A DNA stretch of 64,000 nt. Source: Amarolinea aalborgensis (GTDB lineage: Bacteria > Chloroflexota > Anaerolineae > SSC4 > Amarolineaceae). The stretch covers positions 124,001-188,000 of the forward strand of contig NZ_UETR01000005.1 in assembly GCF_900491745.1 (NCBI RefSeq). The letters run 5' to 3'. Positions 1-8,225 of the stretch are shown here, piece after piece. A program made the translations under genes and the position numbers. The notes beneath the pieces were generated by a model. The model saw only the letters and a list, made by a program, of their open reading frames with translations, was not told the origin of the DNA and made no database searches. The number at the start of each line of letters is the position of its first letter. Within the stretch, counting starts at the first letter, position 1.

Positions 1-1638
1 GTTGAAACTCTTGCCATCCGGCCCCAAGGGCGCGTTGGCATCCTTCTCCCAACTCAACTGATTGGCGCCCTCGTTGCTGTTGAACACCTCGTGCACCCAG
101 TTGTTCTCGTCCGCATAGTCAGCGCACCAACCCAGGTACCAGGCCTGTGACCGCCCAGACAAGGGGGTTGAGGGTTGGATCGTGGTGAGGAAGACCTTCA
201 GTTCCTGGTTCGCGATCTCTACGTTGATGCCCAACCCTTGCTTCCACATCGCCTGGATGGCCTCGGCAATCTGGCGGGGTCGGTCCGAGGTCGTATGCAA
301 GAAAGTGATCGTCGGAAAACCCTTGCCGTCCGGGTACCCTGCCTCCGCCAGCCACTGCCTGGCCTGCGCCAGCGCCTTGTCATAGCCCCAACCGCCCATC
401 TCTGTTGGTAACGTCCACGGCGCAATATCCAGGGCGCCCGCGGCGCTGCCAAAAATGGAGCTCGGGGCGAAGGTGTTGGCGGGAATCTGGCCGCCCTTGA
501 GCACGTTCTCGATCAGGCCCTGGCGGTTGATCGCGGCCGAGAGCGCCTTGCGCACCAACACGTTGTCCATCGGCGGCTTGCTGTTGGTGAAGCCCACATA
601 AACCGTGCACGCGCTAGGGACGCGGTAGAACTCCTTGCTCAACACAGGATCGGTCTTGACGCGCTCGATATCTCCCAAGGGCACGCCCACGGTGTCTAGC
701 TTGCCGGCCTCGTACATGGCGAAGGATGGCGCTGTGTCAACCAGCATACTCATCTCGATGCGCTCGATATTGCCAGCCACATGGCTCCAGCCGTACCAGA
801 ACGGGTTCTTCTCGAGCACCATGTGATCGTCGTGTAACCAACTCACCAGCGTGTAAGGGCCGTTGGTGACGATGGAGCCAGGCTCGGTCCAGCGTTCGCC
901 CTTCTCCTCAATCGCGGCGCGGTACTGGGGCCGGTTGACCCACATGCCGGCGATGGCCGGGAAATAGGCAGCCGGGGTATTCACGGTCAACTGCACGGTA
1001 TAAGCGTCGGGAGCGCTGGCCCCGACGCCATCCACCAGGGCCTGCAGCTCGGCCGCGCTCAATTTGGCAGCGTCCGCGATGTTCAGCGCCTGGCAGCCGG
1101 CGATGATGTAGTCCACGTACGCGTAGTCCGAAGCCGTGCGGGGGTCGCACGTGCGCTTGACGCCGTAGACCACGTCGGGCGCGGTGACCGGTCCTAACTT
1201 CTGCACCCCGCCGGCCGGCGTGTAGCGCACCCAGGAGACGTCGTCACGCAGCTTGAACGTGTACGTCAGCCGGTCCGCGGAGACGCTCCACGCTGTCGCC
1301 AATTCCGGTGCGACGCTGCCGTCGGCGTTGATGTCAGTCAGGCCCAAGAATAGGTTCTCAACGATGTCACCTGACTCTACCTCGGCGACCAGCGAGGGAT
1401 CCACGGATTGTGGCTCGCCGCCCAGGTTGATGTGCAGGGTTACTTTGTTGCCGGGCTGGGGCGCCGGAGTGACAACCGCGGGCGCGGTCGGCGCGACCAC
1501 CGTCGGCGCCGTGGTCGGCTCAACGACGACGGTCGGTGCGGCCGGTGCAACCGGCGGCGTTGGCGCGGGGCAGGCGGTCAGCGCCAGGCTCATGGCGATC
1601 AGCACGACCACAGGCATCGCCCATTTCTTGGTAGACAT
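1..1638 (-). CDS. ABC transporter family-5 (oligopeptide/nickel type) substrate-binding lipoprotein, 3' end outside window
   Basis: The minus strand is open without a stop from the ATG at 1638 to the window edge (546 codons). A GGAGGA Shine-Dalgarno sits just upstream of the ATG. The N-terminus is a lipoprotein signal ending in a lipobox (LALTAC, Cys23), followed by a Pro/Thr/Val-rich tether of about 40 residues. The mature part starts with the SBP_bac_5 signature (GGEPQSVDPSL) and continues with typical segments: ENLFLGL, APELATAW, TFKLRDDVSW, NGPYTLVSW, VRKALSAAINR and a long C-terminal lobe. Proteins of this family capture oligopeptides, nickel or related solutes outside the membrane and hand them to a Dpp/Opp-type permease. 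The permease genes are not in the window, and would lie to the left if this is an operon. The substrate cannot be told from sequence. Confidence 0.9.
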   Translation of the reverse strand, partial: MSTKKWAMPVVVLIAMSLALTACPAPTPPVAPAAPTVVVEPTTAPTVVAPTAPAVVTPAPQPGNKVTLHINLGGEPQSVDPSLVAEVESGDIVENLFLGLTDINADGSVAPELATAWSVSADRLTYTFKLRDDVSWVRYTPAGGVQKLGPVTAPDVVYGVKRTCDPRTASDYAYVDYIIAGCQALNIADAAKLSAAELQALVDGVGASAPDAYTVQLTVNTPAAYFPAIAGMWVNRPQYRAAIEEKGERWTEPGSIVTNGPYTLVSWLHDDHMVLEKNPFWYGWSHVAGNIERIEMSMLVDTAPSFAMYEAGKLDTVGVPLGDIERVKTDPVLSKEFYRVPSACTVYVGFTNSKPPMDNVLVRKALSAAINRQGLIENVLKGGQIPANTFAPSSIFGSAAGALDIAPWTLPTEMGGWGYDKALAQARQWLAEAGYPDGKGFPTITFLHTTSDRPRQIAEAIQAMWKQGLGINVEIANQELKVFLTTIQPSTPLSGRSQAWYLGWCADYADENNWVHEVFNSNEGANQLSWEKDANAPLGPDGKSFN

Positions 1639-1753
1639 TTTCGGTTCCTCCTTGTGACATGGCGAACATCAAGTGCGGTGACGATCAGCGGGGCTGCGGG
1701 TAACAACGACTGCGGATAGTAAACCCCAAAAGTCGCCGCGTGGCAAGCCCCTG

Positions 1754-1779
1754 ACCGATACAAAACCGATACAAGTATA
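1754..1779 (-). promoter_or_regulatory. Candidate promoter with two ACCGATAC direct repeats upstream of the binding-protein gene
   Basis: Read on the minus strand, TATACT (1779-1774) is a good -10 box about 135 bases before the gene start. Immediately downstream of it lie two copies of the octamer ACCGATAC as read on the plus strand (1754-1761 and 1765-1772), 11 bases apart. The same octamer and its relative ACCGATAG occur in the promoter of the XRE-type regulator at 3315-3336. I infer a shared operator. No convincing -35 box was found. Confidence 0.4.
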
Positions 1780-1847
1780 GTAACTGCTAACCCGCCGCAC
1801 CAGCGCTGAAAATGGTAACGGCTAACCCGGCGCACCAGCGCTGAAAA
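1778..1847. repeat. Tandem duplication of a 35-bp unit
   Basis: Positions 1778-1812 and 1813-1847 are adjacent copies of one 35-bp unit, matching at 32 of 35 positions by eye. They lie just upstream of the candidate promoter of the binding-protein gene, so they could carry duplicated activator sites. They could also be a simple local duplication. Confidence 0.6.
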
Positions 1848-1930
1848 AGGAAGGGGCCGCCTGCATGGGCAAGCGGCCCCTCGATTCGTATCGGCATTTC
1901 CTGCCTGCGCTGGAAGAAACTCATCTCAGG

Positions 1931-2305
1931 TCAAGGCACGATTTCTGGCCAATACCAGACGAACCATTCAGCCTTGCTCTCGGCTCGGCCATCGCTGACG
2001 ACGTCGCCGCCGTGAGCGATCAGGCCTTGCGCATTCCCCCCTGCGGGCCAGTCAATGAAGACCCGCACTTCCTTGCCGTTCATAATCTCGGCTTTGCCGC
2101 CTTCAACCAGCGGCAGGCTGGAGATCGTGAGCACGTCCCCATCGGGATCCACGTCGTTTTCCAGGACCGGAATCGTGAGGACCTGGACGGGATGGTACAA
2201 CAGGATGACCTCATCGTCGTTGGCGATGGGCGGCTGGTTGCGCGGGCCTAACGCCGGCAGACCAGACATCAGAAACAGGGTGACAATCAGCGTAATCAAT
2301 CGCAT
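1931..2305 (-). CDS. Small secreted protein with one Ig-like/cadherin-like (Big_9 type) repeat
   Basis: Predicted protein of 124 residues. The ATG is preceded by a strong GGAGG at good spacing. The first ~20 residues are a hydrophobic signal peptide (LITLIVTLFLMSGLPALG). The segment PPIANDDEVIL followed by VLENDVDPDGDVLTI is the hallmark of the tandem Ig-like repeats (Big_9/cadherin_3 type) common in bacterial adhesins, but only one repeat is present here. No anchoring signal is visible, so it is probably exported and soluble. It stands between two other minus-strand exported-protein genes. Function unknown. Confidence 0.65.
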   Translation of the reverse strand: MRLITLIVTLFLMSGLPALGPRNQPPIANDDEVILLYHPVQVLTIPVLENDVDPDGDVLTISSLPLVEGGKAEIMNGKEVRVFIDWPAGGNAQGLIAHGGDVVSDGRAESKAEWFVWYWPEIVP

Positions 2306-2397
2306 GGTAGACCTCCTTCATCGCATAACAGGGCACACAAGACCGGGCAGGGCGTGGCAAGCACGACAGCCTGCCCGGCACATCGGGTATCGCCCAT

Positions 2398-2784
2398 TTA
2401 GTGGATATGGAACAGGCAGCTGATCTCAGAGGCGCCGTTTGGCAGCACGGTCGCGGCATAGGCTTCTGAGAGCAGGACGTCCTCTCCGTAGCGGGTGACA
2501 CAAGGGATCTTGGTCTCGTAGTAGCTCAATTTGATCGGGTGCTGGGGCAGAACCGCGCCGGGCGGCAACATGCCGACACAACCGATCTGAATGAAATTAT
2601 CGGCCGTCTCCGTCATCTGCACCTTCGATTCTGTCGCTTCTTGGGGTCTGGCGGCGCCATCAGGCAGCCGGCATGGCTGACCGACAGACACCAGGTAGAA
2701 CGGCGCCGGCGGCTTGGCGTTGGCCGCCACTGCGGTGACGCTGAACACAACGATCAGTAGGGAGAGAATGGACAACTTTTTCAT
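2398..2784 (-). CDS. Secreted protein of unknown function
   Basis: Predicted protein of 128 residues. The frame is open further upstream, but the ATG at 2784 is preferred because AAGGAGG lies about 7 bases before it and the protein then begins with a textbook signal peptide (KKLSILSLLIVVFSVTAVAANA). The mature part contains four cysteines (contexts QPCRL, IGCVG, IPCVT and ISCLF), which could form two disulfides outside the cell. I recognise no family. It lies 92 bases upstream of the Ig-like gene on the same strand, and both have strong ribosome-binding sites, so co-transcription is plausible. Confidence 0.6.
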   Translation of the reverse strand: MKKLSILSLLIVVFSVTAVAANAKPPAPFYLVSVGQPCRLPDGAARPQEATESKVQMTETADNFIQIGCVGMLPPGAVLPQHPIKLSYYETKIPCVTRYGEDVLLSEAYAATVLPNGASEISCLFHIH

Positions 2785-2939
2785 ACGGTGCCTCCTTCGT
2801 GCGAAATCAAATGGCTTATACTGGGGTTGGCAAGCTCGTGATATGTCGTGACCACCTCCTTTACAAAGAACCACACGGGCGGTTGTTGAAGATCAACAAT
2901 TTATCCAAACATATGGCCGACATAACGACAGGTTTTCTT

Positions 2940-3260
2940 GAGCGGACAGGATGCTACCGCGATGGCAGTCGGCTTTGAGCCGACTTGAGCTATCAGCCTC
3001 GAATTCATTCGAAGGCGGGTTCCGCACGAGATTGCTCGCTGCTTGGTCGCTACCGCCTTGAACGAAAGCCTTGAATCTTGGGTTTGCCGTGCAAACGCCT
3101 TGAACTGAAGTTCAGGCTGATAGCTGAAGTCCGCTGAAGCGGACTGGGCGAAACTGGCGGGTGACCGGCCTGATTGTCGGTTTATTTTGTTAATTTTCAA
3201 GAGTCAGCCGCCGCAGGGCGGCTTCGTAATCGTTGCAGCGACCTCGGTCGCCCGGATACG
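2940..3260. repeat. Cluster of short inverted repeats in a gene-free stretch
   Basis: The stretch between the secreted-protein gene (from 2784) and the regulator promoter carries no convincing gene. It contains a run of short perfect or near-perfect palindromes: 2967-2985 (AGTCGGC...GCCGACT), 2999-3012 (TCGAATTCATTCGA), 3101-3114 (TGAACTGAAGTTCA), 3128-3145 (AGTCCGCTGAAGCGGACT) and 3206-3222 (GCCGCC...GGCGGC). Such chains of hairpins are typical of dispersed non-coding repeat families. An apparent 99-codon frame on the minus strand here is low-complexity readthrough of these repeats and is not called. Confidence 0.6.
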
Positions 3261-3314
3261 TTGGTCGGCCAGTGACTCTATTAAGCCACAGTCGCGCCCC
3301 GGATGACAGCGCAA

Positions 3315-3368
3315 ACCGATAGTCAAACCGATACAGATGTGATATAATCGCGGCAACTGACTATCGGT
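3315..3368 (+). promoter_or_regulatory. Promoter of the XRE-NTPase regulator with an operator-like dyad
   Basis: A perfect -10 box, TATAAT (3343-3348), has a TAGTCA -35-like box 17 bases upstream (3320-3325). A perfect 11-bp inverted repeat brackets it: ACCGATAGTCA at 3315-3325 and TGACTATCGGT at 3358-3368. The left arm covers the -35 box and the right arm lies just after the start point. A third half-site, ACCGATAC (3327-3334), fills the spacer. This geometry is what one expects of an autorepressor operator. The HTH gene starts 32 bases downstream. Confidence 0.65.
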
Positions 3369-3400
3369 GGCTGTTCGAACCCTATGAATGGGGTGACCCG

Positions 3401-6022
3401 ATGAACTCGATTCAAACTTTTGGACAGTGGATTAAGCAGCGGCGCAAGGTGCTGGGCCTGACGCAGAAAGAGTTGGCGCAGCAGGCGGGCTGCGCGGAAG
3501 TGACGCTGCGCAAGATCGAAGCCGGCGACCTGCAACCCTCAGGACAACTGGCTGCCTCCCTGGCTGCGGCCGCAGGTGTGGTGGACGCTGATCTGCCCGC
3601 GATGGTGAGGTTTGCGCTGGGCGAGGGCGCAGGGCATGCGCCGGCTGGCCGCTTGAGCAAGCCGCGGCGTCCCCACAACTTGCCCGCCCAGCTCACCCCG
3701 CTGCTTGGCCGTGAGCTTGATATCGCGGCCGTGCGCAGCCGTCTGCGCGAGGGGGCGCGGCTGATCACCCTGCTGGGGCCGCCGGGCGTGGGCAAGACCC
3801 GGCTGGCCCTGGCCGCCGCGGAGTCCGTGCTGGAGCAGTTTGAGCACGGCGTCTTCTTCGTGCGGCTGGCGCCTGTCTCCGATCCTGAGCTGGTGGCCGC
3901 GACCATCGTGCAGGCCCTGAACGCCTCGTCGAGCGGGCCGAACCCACCGGCCTTGAAATTGCGCGCCTACCTGGAAGAGAAGCATCTCCTGCTGGTGCTG
4001 GACAACTTCGAGCAGATCATCGAGGCTGCGCCGCTGGTGGACGGCTTGCTGCGCCGCTGCACGTGGCTGCACGTCCTGGTCACCAGCCGGCAACCGCTGC
4101 GCATGCGGGGCGAGCGGCAGGTGCCGGTGATGCCCCTCACCCTGCCCGCGCAGTTCCCGGGCGTCGCCCAGCTCACCGCCGCCGAAGCGCTGCGTTATCC
4201 GGTGGTGACCCTGTTCGCGGATCGCGCCGCCGCGGTGCAGCCCGACTTTATCGTCACGGACAGCAATGCCGCGGCCGTGGTGGAATTGTGCCGCCGGTTG
4301 GACGGCCTGCCCCTCGCCATCGAGCTGGTCGCGGCGCGCGTCAAACTATTGCCGCCGGCCGACCTGCTGGCGCGCGTGCGCGGGCCGTGGATGCTCTCTG
4401 TAGATGGCCTGCGCGACGTGTCGCCGCGGCAGAAGACGTTGCGCGGCGCCATCAGTTGGAGTTTTGACTTGCTCTCCCCATCCGAGCAAACCCTGTTCAC
4501 ACAGTTGGCTGTGTTCGCCAACGGCTTTACCCTGGAAGCGGCGGAAGCGCTGTGCGAAGACGAGGATACGAAATTCCGGGTTCTGGACGGAATCGCCTCG
4601 CTGTTGGACAAGAGCCTGCTGCGCCGTGAGATCGGCCCGCGCGGCGAGTCGCGTTACAGCTATCTGGAGACAGTGCGCGAGTATGCCCTGGAACGGCTGG
4701 CCCTGAGCGGCCGCGAAGCAGGGCTGCTTGCGCGCCATGCCGGCTACTTCGTGCAGCTCGTGGAACAGGTGGAGAGGGCAGATCCGGACCCCGGGCGCAT
4801 CCAGCTTCACCGCCTGCTCGACAATGACATCTACGACATCCGGGCTGCCCTGGCCTGGGCCGCAACCCACGACGTCCAGGCTGCCCTGCACCTCACCGCC
4901 GCTCTCTTGGAGTGGCTAATTGCGCGCGGGCCTTATGTCGAAGCGACGCGGCTGATCAACGAAGTTTTCGCTCTACCCGGCGCTTCCGAGCACACGATCG
5001 CGCGCGCCAAGGCGTTGAGCCTGGCGGGATTGCTACTCCAATTTGTGGGTGAGAATGTCCAGGCCCAGGCCTTTGCCGAGGAAAGCCTGGTTCTCAGTCA
5101 CGAGTTGGGCTACGGTAAAGGGGAAGCCGATGCCTTGCTGGCTTTGGGGCGCATTGCGAAGGACGAGGGCGACCGGGACGCGGCCCACAGGCATCTGGAA
5201 AACGCGCTGGCACGCTACCGAACCCTGGACGCCCCCGGCGGCATCTCCCAGTCGCTGGCGCTCCTGGGTGAAATCGCACTTGAACAGGCAGACTTATCGC
5301 GCACGCGGATGCTGTGCGAAGAGAGCCTCGCCGTCGCCCAGCGTGCAGGTTTTGCGTACCCCTGGCCGCTCGGCATTCTGGCCAACCTGGCCTGGGCTGA
5401 GGGTGATCTGGCGCGGGCGCGCTCTCTCAACGAGCAAAGACTGGCAGGTGAACGCCAGCGCGGCGTCAAAGGCTCCATCGCGCACACCCTCTTGGAGTTG
5501 GGAACCGTGGCCACCCGCCAGCGCGACTATCCGGCCGCTCACCTCTTTCTCGACGAGGCGTTCGCCCTCCAAAAGGGACAGGGCCACGAGCACTTTCTGC
5601 GCGCCGGCTACCTGCGCCTGGCCGCGCTGCTGCAGGCCGAAGGCAACTACGGACACGCAGTCGAGTGGTATCGGGAGAGCCTGGCGGGCGCAAACCACTA
5701 CCCCTGGACGTGGGGCCCTTGCCTTTTGAACCTGGCCGCGCTGGCTGCAGCCCTGGACCAGCACGACTTAGTTGCCAGGCTGCTCGCCGCGACGGAGACC
5801 GTGAATGAGACAGGCACGCGTCTCCTGCCCATTGAACGTGGCGACTACAACCGGCTGGCTGACTCAGCCCGCGCGTCCCTGGATCCCGCGGCCTTCGAGG
5901 CAGCCTGGGCGCAGGGGCGCGCGTTGACATTCGAGCTGGCCGCCGAGGAGGCGATAGCACACCTGGAAGCTGCGCTGCAGGTTCAACCACGATCTACCTG
6001 GAAGATCGGAAATGCAGGTTAG
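3401..6022 (+). CDS. XRE-family HTH regulator fused to an NB-ARC-like NTPase and TPR repeats
   Basis: Predicted protein of 873 residues. Residues about 7-62 form an XRE/Cro helix-turn-helix (LTQKELAQQAGCAEVTLRKIE). Residues about 95-450 form a STAND-type NTPase with Walker A GPPGVGKT (126-133), Walker B LLLVLDNFE (Asp201) and a downstream GLPLAIEL motif typical of AfsR/MalT-like ATPases. The rest is helical and repetitive, fitting TPR repeats. In such proteins the TPR part senses a ligand or partner and nucleotide exchange switches DNA binding. The ATG at 3401 follows GGGGTGA and matches the start of the HTH fold. The promoter carries an inverted repeat, so autoregulation is likely. Related half-sites before the peptide-binding gene suggest that gene as a target. 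The stop codon overlaps that of the convergent gene at 6019. Confidence 0.9.
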   Translation: MNSIQTFGQWIKQRRKVLGLTQKELAQQAGCAEVTLRKIEAGDLQPSGQLAASLAAAAGVVDADLPAMVRFALGEGAGHAPAGRLSKPRRPHNLPAQLTPLLGRELDIAAVRSRLREGARLITLLGPPGVGKTRLALAAAESVLEQFEHGVFFVRLAPVSDPELVAATIVQALNASSSGPNPPALKLRAYLEEKHLLLVLDNFEQIIEAAPLVDGLLRRCTWLHVLVTSRQPLRMRGERQVPVMPLTLPAQFPGVAQLTAAEALRYPVVTLFADRAAAVQPDFIVTDSNAAAVVELCRRLDGLPLAIELVAARVKLLPPADLLARVRGPWMLSVDGLRDVSPRQKTLRGAISWSFDLLSPSEQTLFTQLAVFANGFTLEAAEALCEDEDTKFRVLDGIASLLDKSLLRREIGPRGESRYSYLETVREYALERLALSGREAGLLARHAGYFVQLVEQVERADPDPGRIQLHRLLDNDIYDIRAALAWAATHDVQAALHLTAALLEWLIARGPYVEATRLINEVFALPGASEHTIARAKALSLAGLLLQFVGENVQAQAFAEESLVLSHELGYGKGEADALLALGRIAKDEGDRDAAHRHLENALARYRTLDAPGGISQSLALLGEIALEQADLSRTRMLCEESLAVAQRAGFAYPWPLGILANLAWAEGDLARARSLNEQRLAGERQRGVKGSIAHTLLELGTVATRQRDYPAAHLFLDEAFALQKGQGHEHFLRAGYLRLAALLQAEGNYGHAVEWYRESLAGANHYPWTWGPCLLNLAALAAALDQHDLVARLLAATETVNETGTRLLPIERGDYNRLADSARASLDPAAFEAAWAQGRALTFELAAEEAIAHLEAALQVQPRSTWKIGNAG

Positions 6023-6330
6023 CGGCCGCCGAGGAAATTCGGACAGGCGGTATCATCGAAATCCACGCTCTCGCCGTCAGCGCTGATAGGACTGCAGGCG
6101 TCGCAGCCGTCTTGGATTGGCGTGTTGGCGACGATGGTGTTCTTCAGCGTCACGGCGCCATCGTTTTTGATGCTTACGCTCTCGACGCCGGCATTGTTGC
6201 CAGCGAGGGAGCTGGTGTTTACGGTCATCGTCTCGCTGCGGCGGTTCTTGATGACGCCGCTGGTTACGAGTGCGATGAGGAGTGTGACCGCCAGTAACAC
6301 GAAGATGGTTCTCATGGGATTGGGATGCAT
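6019..6330 (-). CDS. Small membrane-anchored or secreted protein with a beta-helix-like segment
   Basis: Predicted protein of 103 residues. AAAGGA precedes the ATG at 6330 by a normal distance, and a second in-frame ATG at 6315 is also possible. A hydrophobic stretch (TIFVLLAVTLLIALVTSGV) is a signal peptide or anchor. The mature part has alternating short strands (ESVSIKNDGAVTLKNTIVAN) that resemble one or two rungs of a right-handed beta-helix, and a CDAC pair. This fragment-like size suggests either a small surface protein or a remnant of a larger one. Its stop codon overlaps the stop of the convergent regulator gene. Confidence 0.5.
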   Translation of the reverse strand: MHPNPMRTIFVLLAVTLLIALVTSGVIKNRRSETMTVNTSSLAGNNAGVESVSIKNDGAVTLKNTIVANTPIQDGCDACSPISADGESVDFDDTACPNFLGGR

Positions 6331-6604
6331 GATCTGATTTCCTTTTTGGCGTCAAAGCCGCCGCCATTTGACAGCGATATGCACTGGCGGTACAATGCCG
6401 CCCGTTGTCTGATCCCCGACCCATACGATCAAGTTATCTCACCGCCAGCGGCAACGCTGCCCGGTGTTCCAGCGGGGCGCCAGTCTCACCCACGGATCCG
6501 TGAGGCTGCAACAGATTCTGTGCTTGCTCCGGCGAGTAGTGCAGGCAGAGAAACTCAACGGCGAGTTTGTCTACCTGCACTCTTTGTTTTCAGACATTGC
6601 TTGC

Positions 6605-8002
6605 TCATTCCCACCACATCTCGCGCGCGGCAGCTTGCAGCGCACTTAGCGTGACGCCGGCGGCTTGCGCGCGGGCCTCCACCGCGCGCACCTGTGCGGC
6701 AAAGCGTCCATTGGCCTGGCGCAAAGCCCGTTCGGGGTCCACACCGCGCGCACGGGCTTGGGCCACCAGGGCAAAGAGCAGGTCGCCAAACCCCTCCTCA
6801 TCGGCCGGCGGCGCCGCGGAATCGAGCGCGGGCGCGCCGGCCCAACCGATACGCGCCGCGCGGCGCTGATAAATCTCAGCCTGCATTAAGGCTGGCAGCG
6901 CGGACGGTACGCTGCCCAGCGCGGATTCGACCTCGCCCTTGGTCTGGCGCTCGGCCGCTTTGATCTTCTCCCAGTTCTGCAGCACTTCATCCACATTCTG
7001 CACGTCCAACCCGCTGAACACGTGCGGATGGCGGCGGATCAACTTGGCGATGACATGGCTGAGCACATCGGCCAGGCGAAACTCCCCTTCCTCAGCCGCA
7101 ATCTGCACCTGCATGGCAAGGTTGAGATAGAGATCGCCCAGCTCTTCCGACAGGAGATGCGCATCCCCGCTTTCGATCGCGGCCACCACCTCGTACGTTT
7201 CCTCAAGCAAGGACGTCACCAGGGACTCGTGCGTCTGCTCACGATCCCAGGGGCAGCCGTTGGGCGCGCGCAGGTGCGCCACAATCTCCTGCAGGGCGTC
7301 GTAGCCGCCGGCATGGGGCAGCGGTGGAATGTACAGCGCGGTCAAATGATCGAAGAAGCTGCCGGCATGATCGAGCTCGTGCAAAGGAAGCTGCACGAGC
7401 TGGCTGGCCGGCGTGCCCGCGGCATGCACCAGGGTCAACGGATGATCTTCCGGGTAGGTGTTGAGCAGCACCAGCTTGACCTCGCCGGCTAACAGGCGGC
7501 TGTAGAGCTGGCCCAGGATTGCCGGGCGGTCGGGGTCCAGCGGCGCGTGGTGCTTGCTGGCAACCACCATGGCGTCGGCAATTTGCAGCCCATCCAACGC
7601 ATCCACGCGCAGCGCCGTCAGCAGCGGCTCGATGAAGCTCAAGCCCTCGACGATACGCACCGTCAGGCCGCGGGCGGCCGCGCCTTGTTGAATGAGTTCG
7701 GTCGTTGTTTCGCCCACGGCCGGATGGCCAGGCACGGCATAGACCACGCCCTGCGGCCGTGTCGCCAGGTCAAGGATACGCGCGCTGATCGTCTGGTAAA
7801 CATCGGCAAACGCGTCGGTCTGTTCATAGACTTCATCGAAGCTGACCAGGCGCAGTCCAGGTACATCCCGCAGCGCGTCCACCGTCGGATGGCGCGCGGT
7901 GCGCAGATAGACCTCGGACGCCTGCGTCAGAGTTTCCCAGGCCTCCTGCGTCAACAGGCGAGGGTCGCCAGGCCCCAGCCCCACAATCGTGATGTTGTTC
8001 AT
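6605..8002 (-). CDS. mazG: YabN-like fusion: SAM-dependent tetrapyrrole-methylase-type domain plus MazG nucleoside triphosphate pyrophosphohydrolase
   Basis: Predicted protein of 465 residues from the ATG at 8002 (NNITIVGLGPGDPRLLT). The frame is open 16 codons further, but the methylase fold begins here. Residues 1 to about 220 show the tetrapyrrole (corrin/porphyrin) methylase pattern: GLGPGDP, then VVYAVPGHPAVGE. The C-terminal part is MazG: CPWDREQTHESL, LLEETYEVVAAIE and EELGDLYLNLAMQ supply the EExxE and ExxD metal-binding residues. MazG proteins hydrolyse non-canonical or excess NTPs to NMP and PPi. The methylase-like half of such fusions has no well-established substrate. A second partial MazG-like region near the C-terminus is expected for the full-length form. 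The gene is on its own. Confidence 0.9.
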   Translation of the reverse strand: MNNITIVGLGPGDPRLLTQEAWETLTQASEVYLRTARHPTVDALRDVPGLRLVSFDEVYEQTDAFADVYQTISARILDLATRPQGVVYAVPGHPAVGETTTELIQQGAAARGLTVRIVEGLSFIEPLLTALRVDALDGLQIADAMVVASKHHAPLDPDRPAILGQLYSRLLAGEVKLVLLNTYPEDHPLTLVHAAGTPASQLVQLPLHELDHAGSFFDHLTALYIPPLPHAGGYDALQEIVAHLRAPNGCPWDREQTHESLVTSLLEETYEVVAAIESGDAHLLSEELGDLYLNLAMQVQIAAEEGEFRLADVLSHVIAKLIRRHPHVFSGLDVQNVDEVLQNWEKIKAAERQTKGEVESALGSVPSALPALMQAEIYQRRAARIGWAGAPALDSAAPPADEEGFGDLLFALVAQARARGVDPERALRQANGRFAAQVRAVEARAQAAGVTLSALQAAAREMWWE

Positions 8003-8123
8003 GGCAACGGTTATGACCTCAGCAGAATGGCGGGCGCAAAACGCCAGCACGCAACCATACCACAGGCTGCCCCGTCAACCAAATGCGACAAGGTGCAGCA
8101 ACTCCAAATGTCGCGCACATTCA

Positions 8124-8208
8124 ACCACAAGGAACGCAGAGAGCACAAAGAAACGGGAGATTAGCCGCAAATTGGCGGCATCTCTGTGCTCTTTGTGCCC
8201 TCTGTGGT
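8124..8208. repeat. Imperfect palindromic repeat (ACCACAGAG-type), possible transcript end
   Basis: Arms at 8124-8151 and 8181-8208 are imperfect inverted copies built from the words ACCACA, GCACAAAGA and GCAGAGA, around a 29-base centre. The element lies just beyond the stop codon of the minus-strand propeller gene and could fold into a strong hairpin in its mRNA. A half copy with the same word order is at about 46743-46800, so this is a dispersed repeat family. Confidence 0.6.
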
Positions 8209-8225
8209 CAAAAACGCGTTCAGTT

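Noticed and set aside
2901..3200. Open frame of 99 codons on the minus strand
   Set aside because: It runs through a cluster of short palindromes and has no ribosome-binding site or domain pattern; treated as readthrough of non-coding repeats.
3370..3385. GTTCGAACCC resembling a tRNA T-loop
   Set aside because: No matching T-stem, anticodon arm or acceptor stem around it; it lies between a promoter and a start codon.
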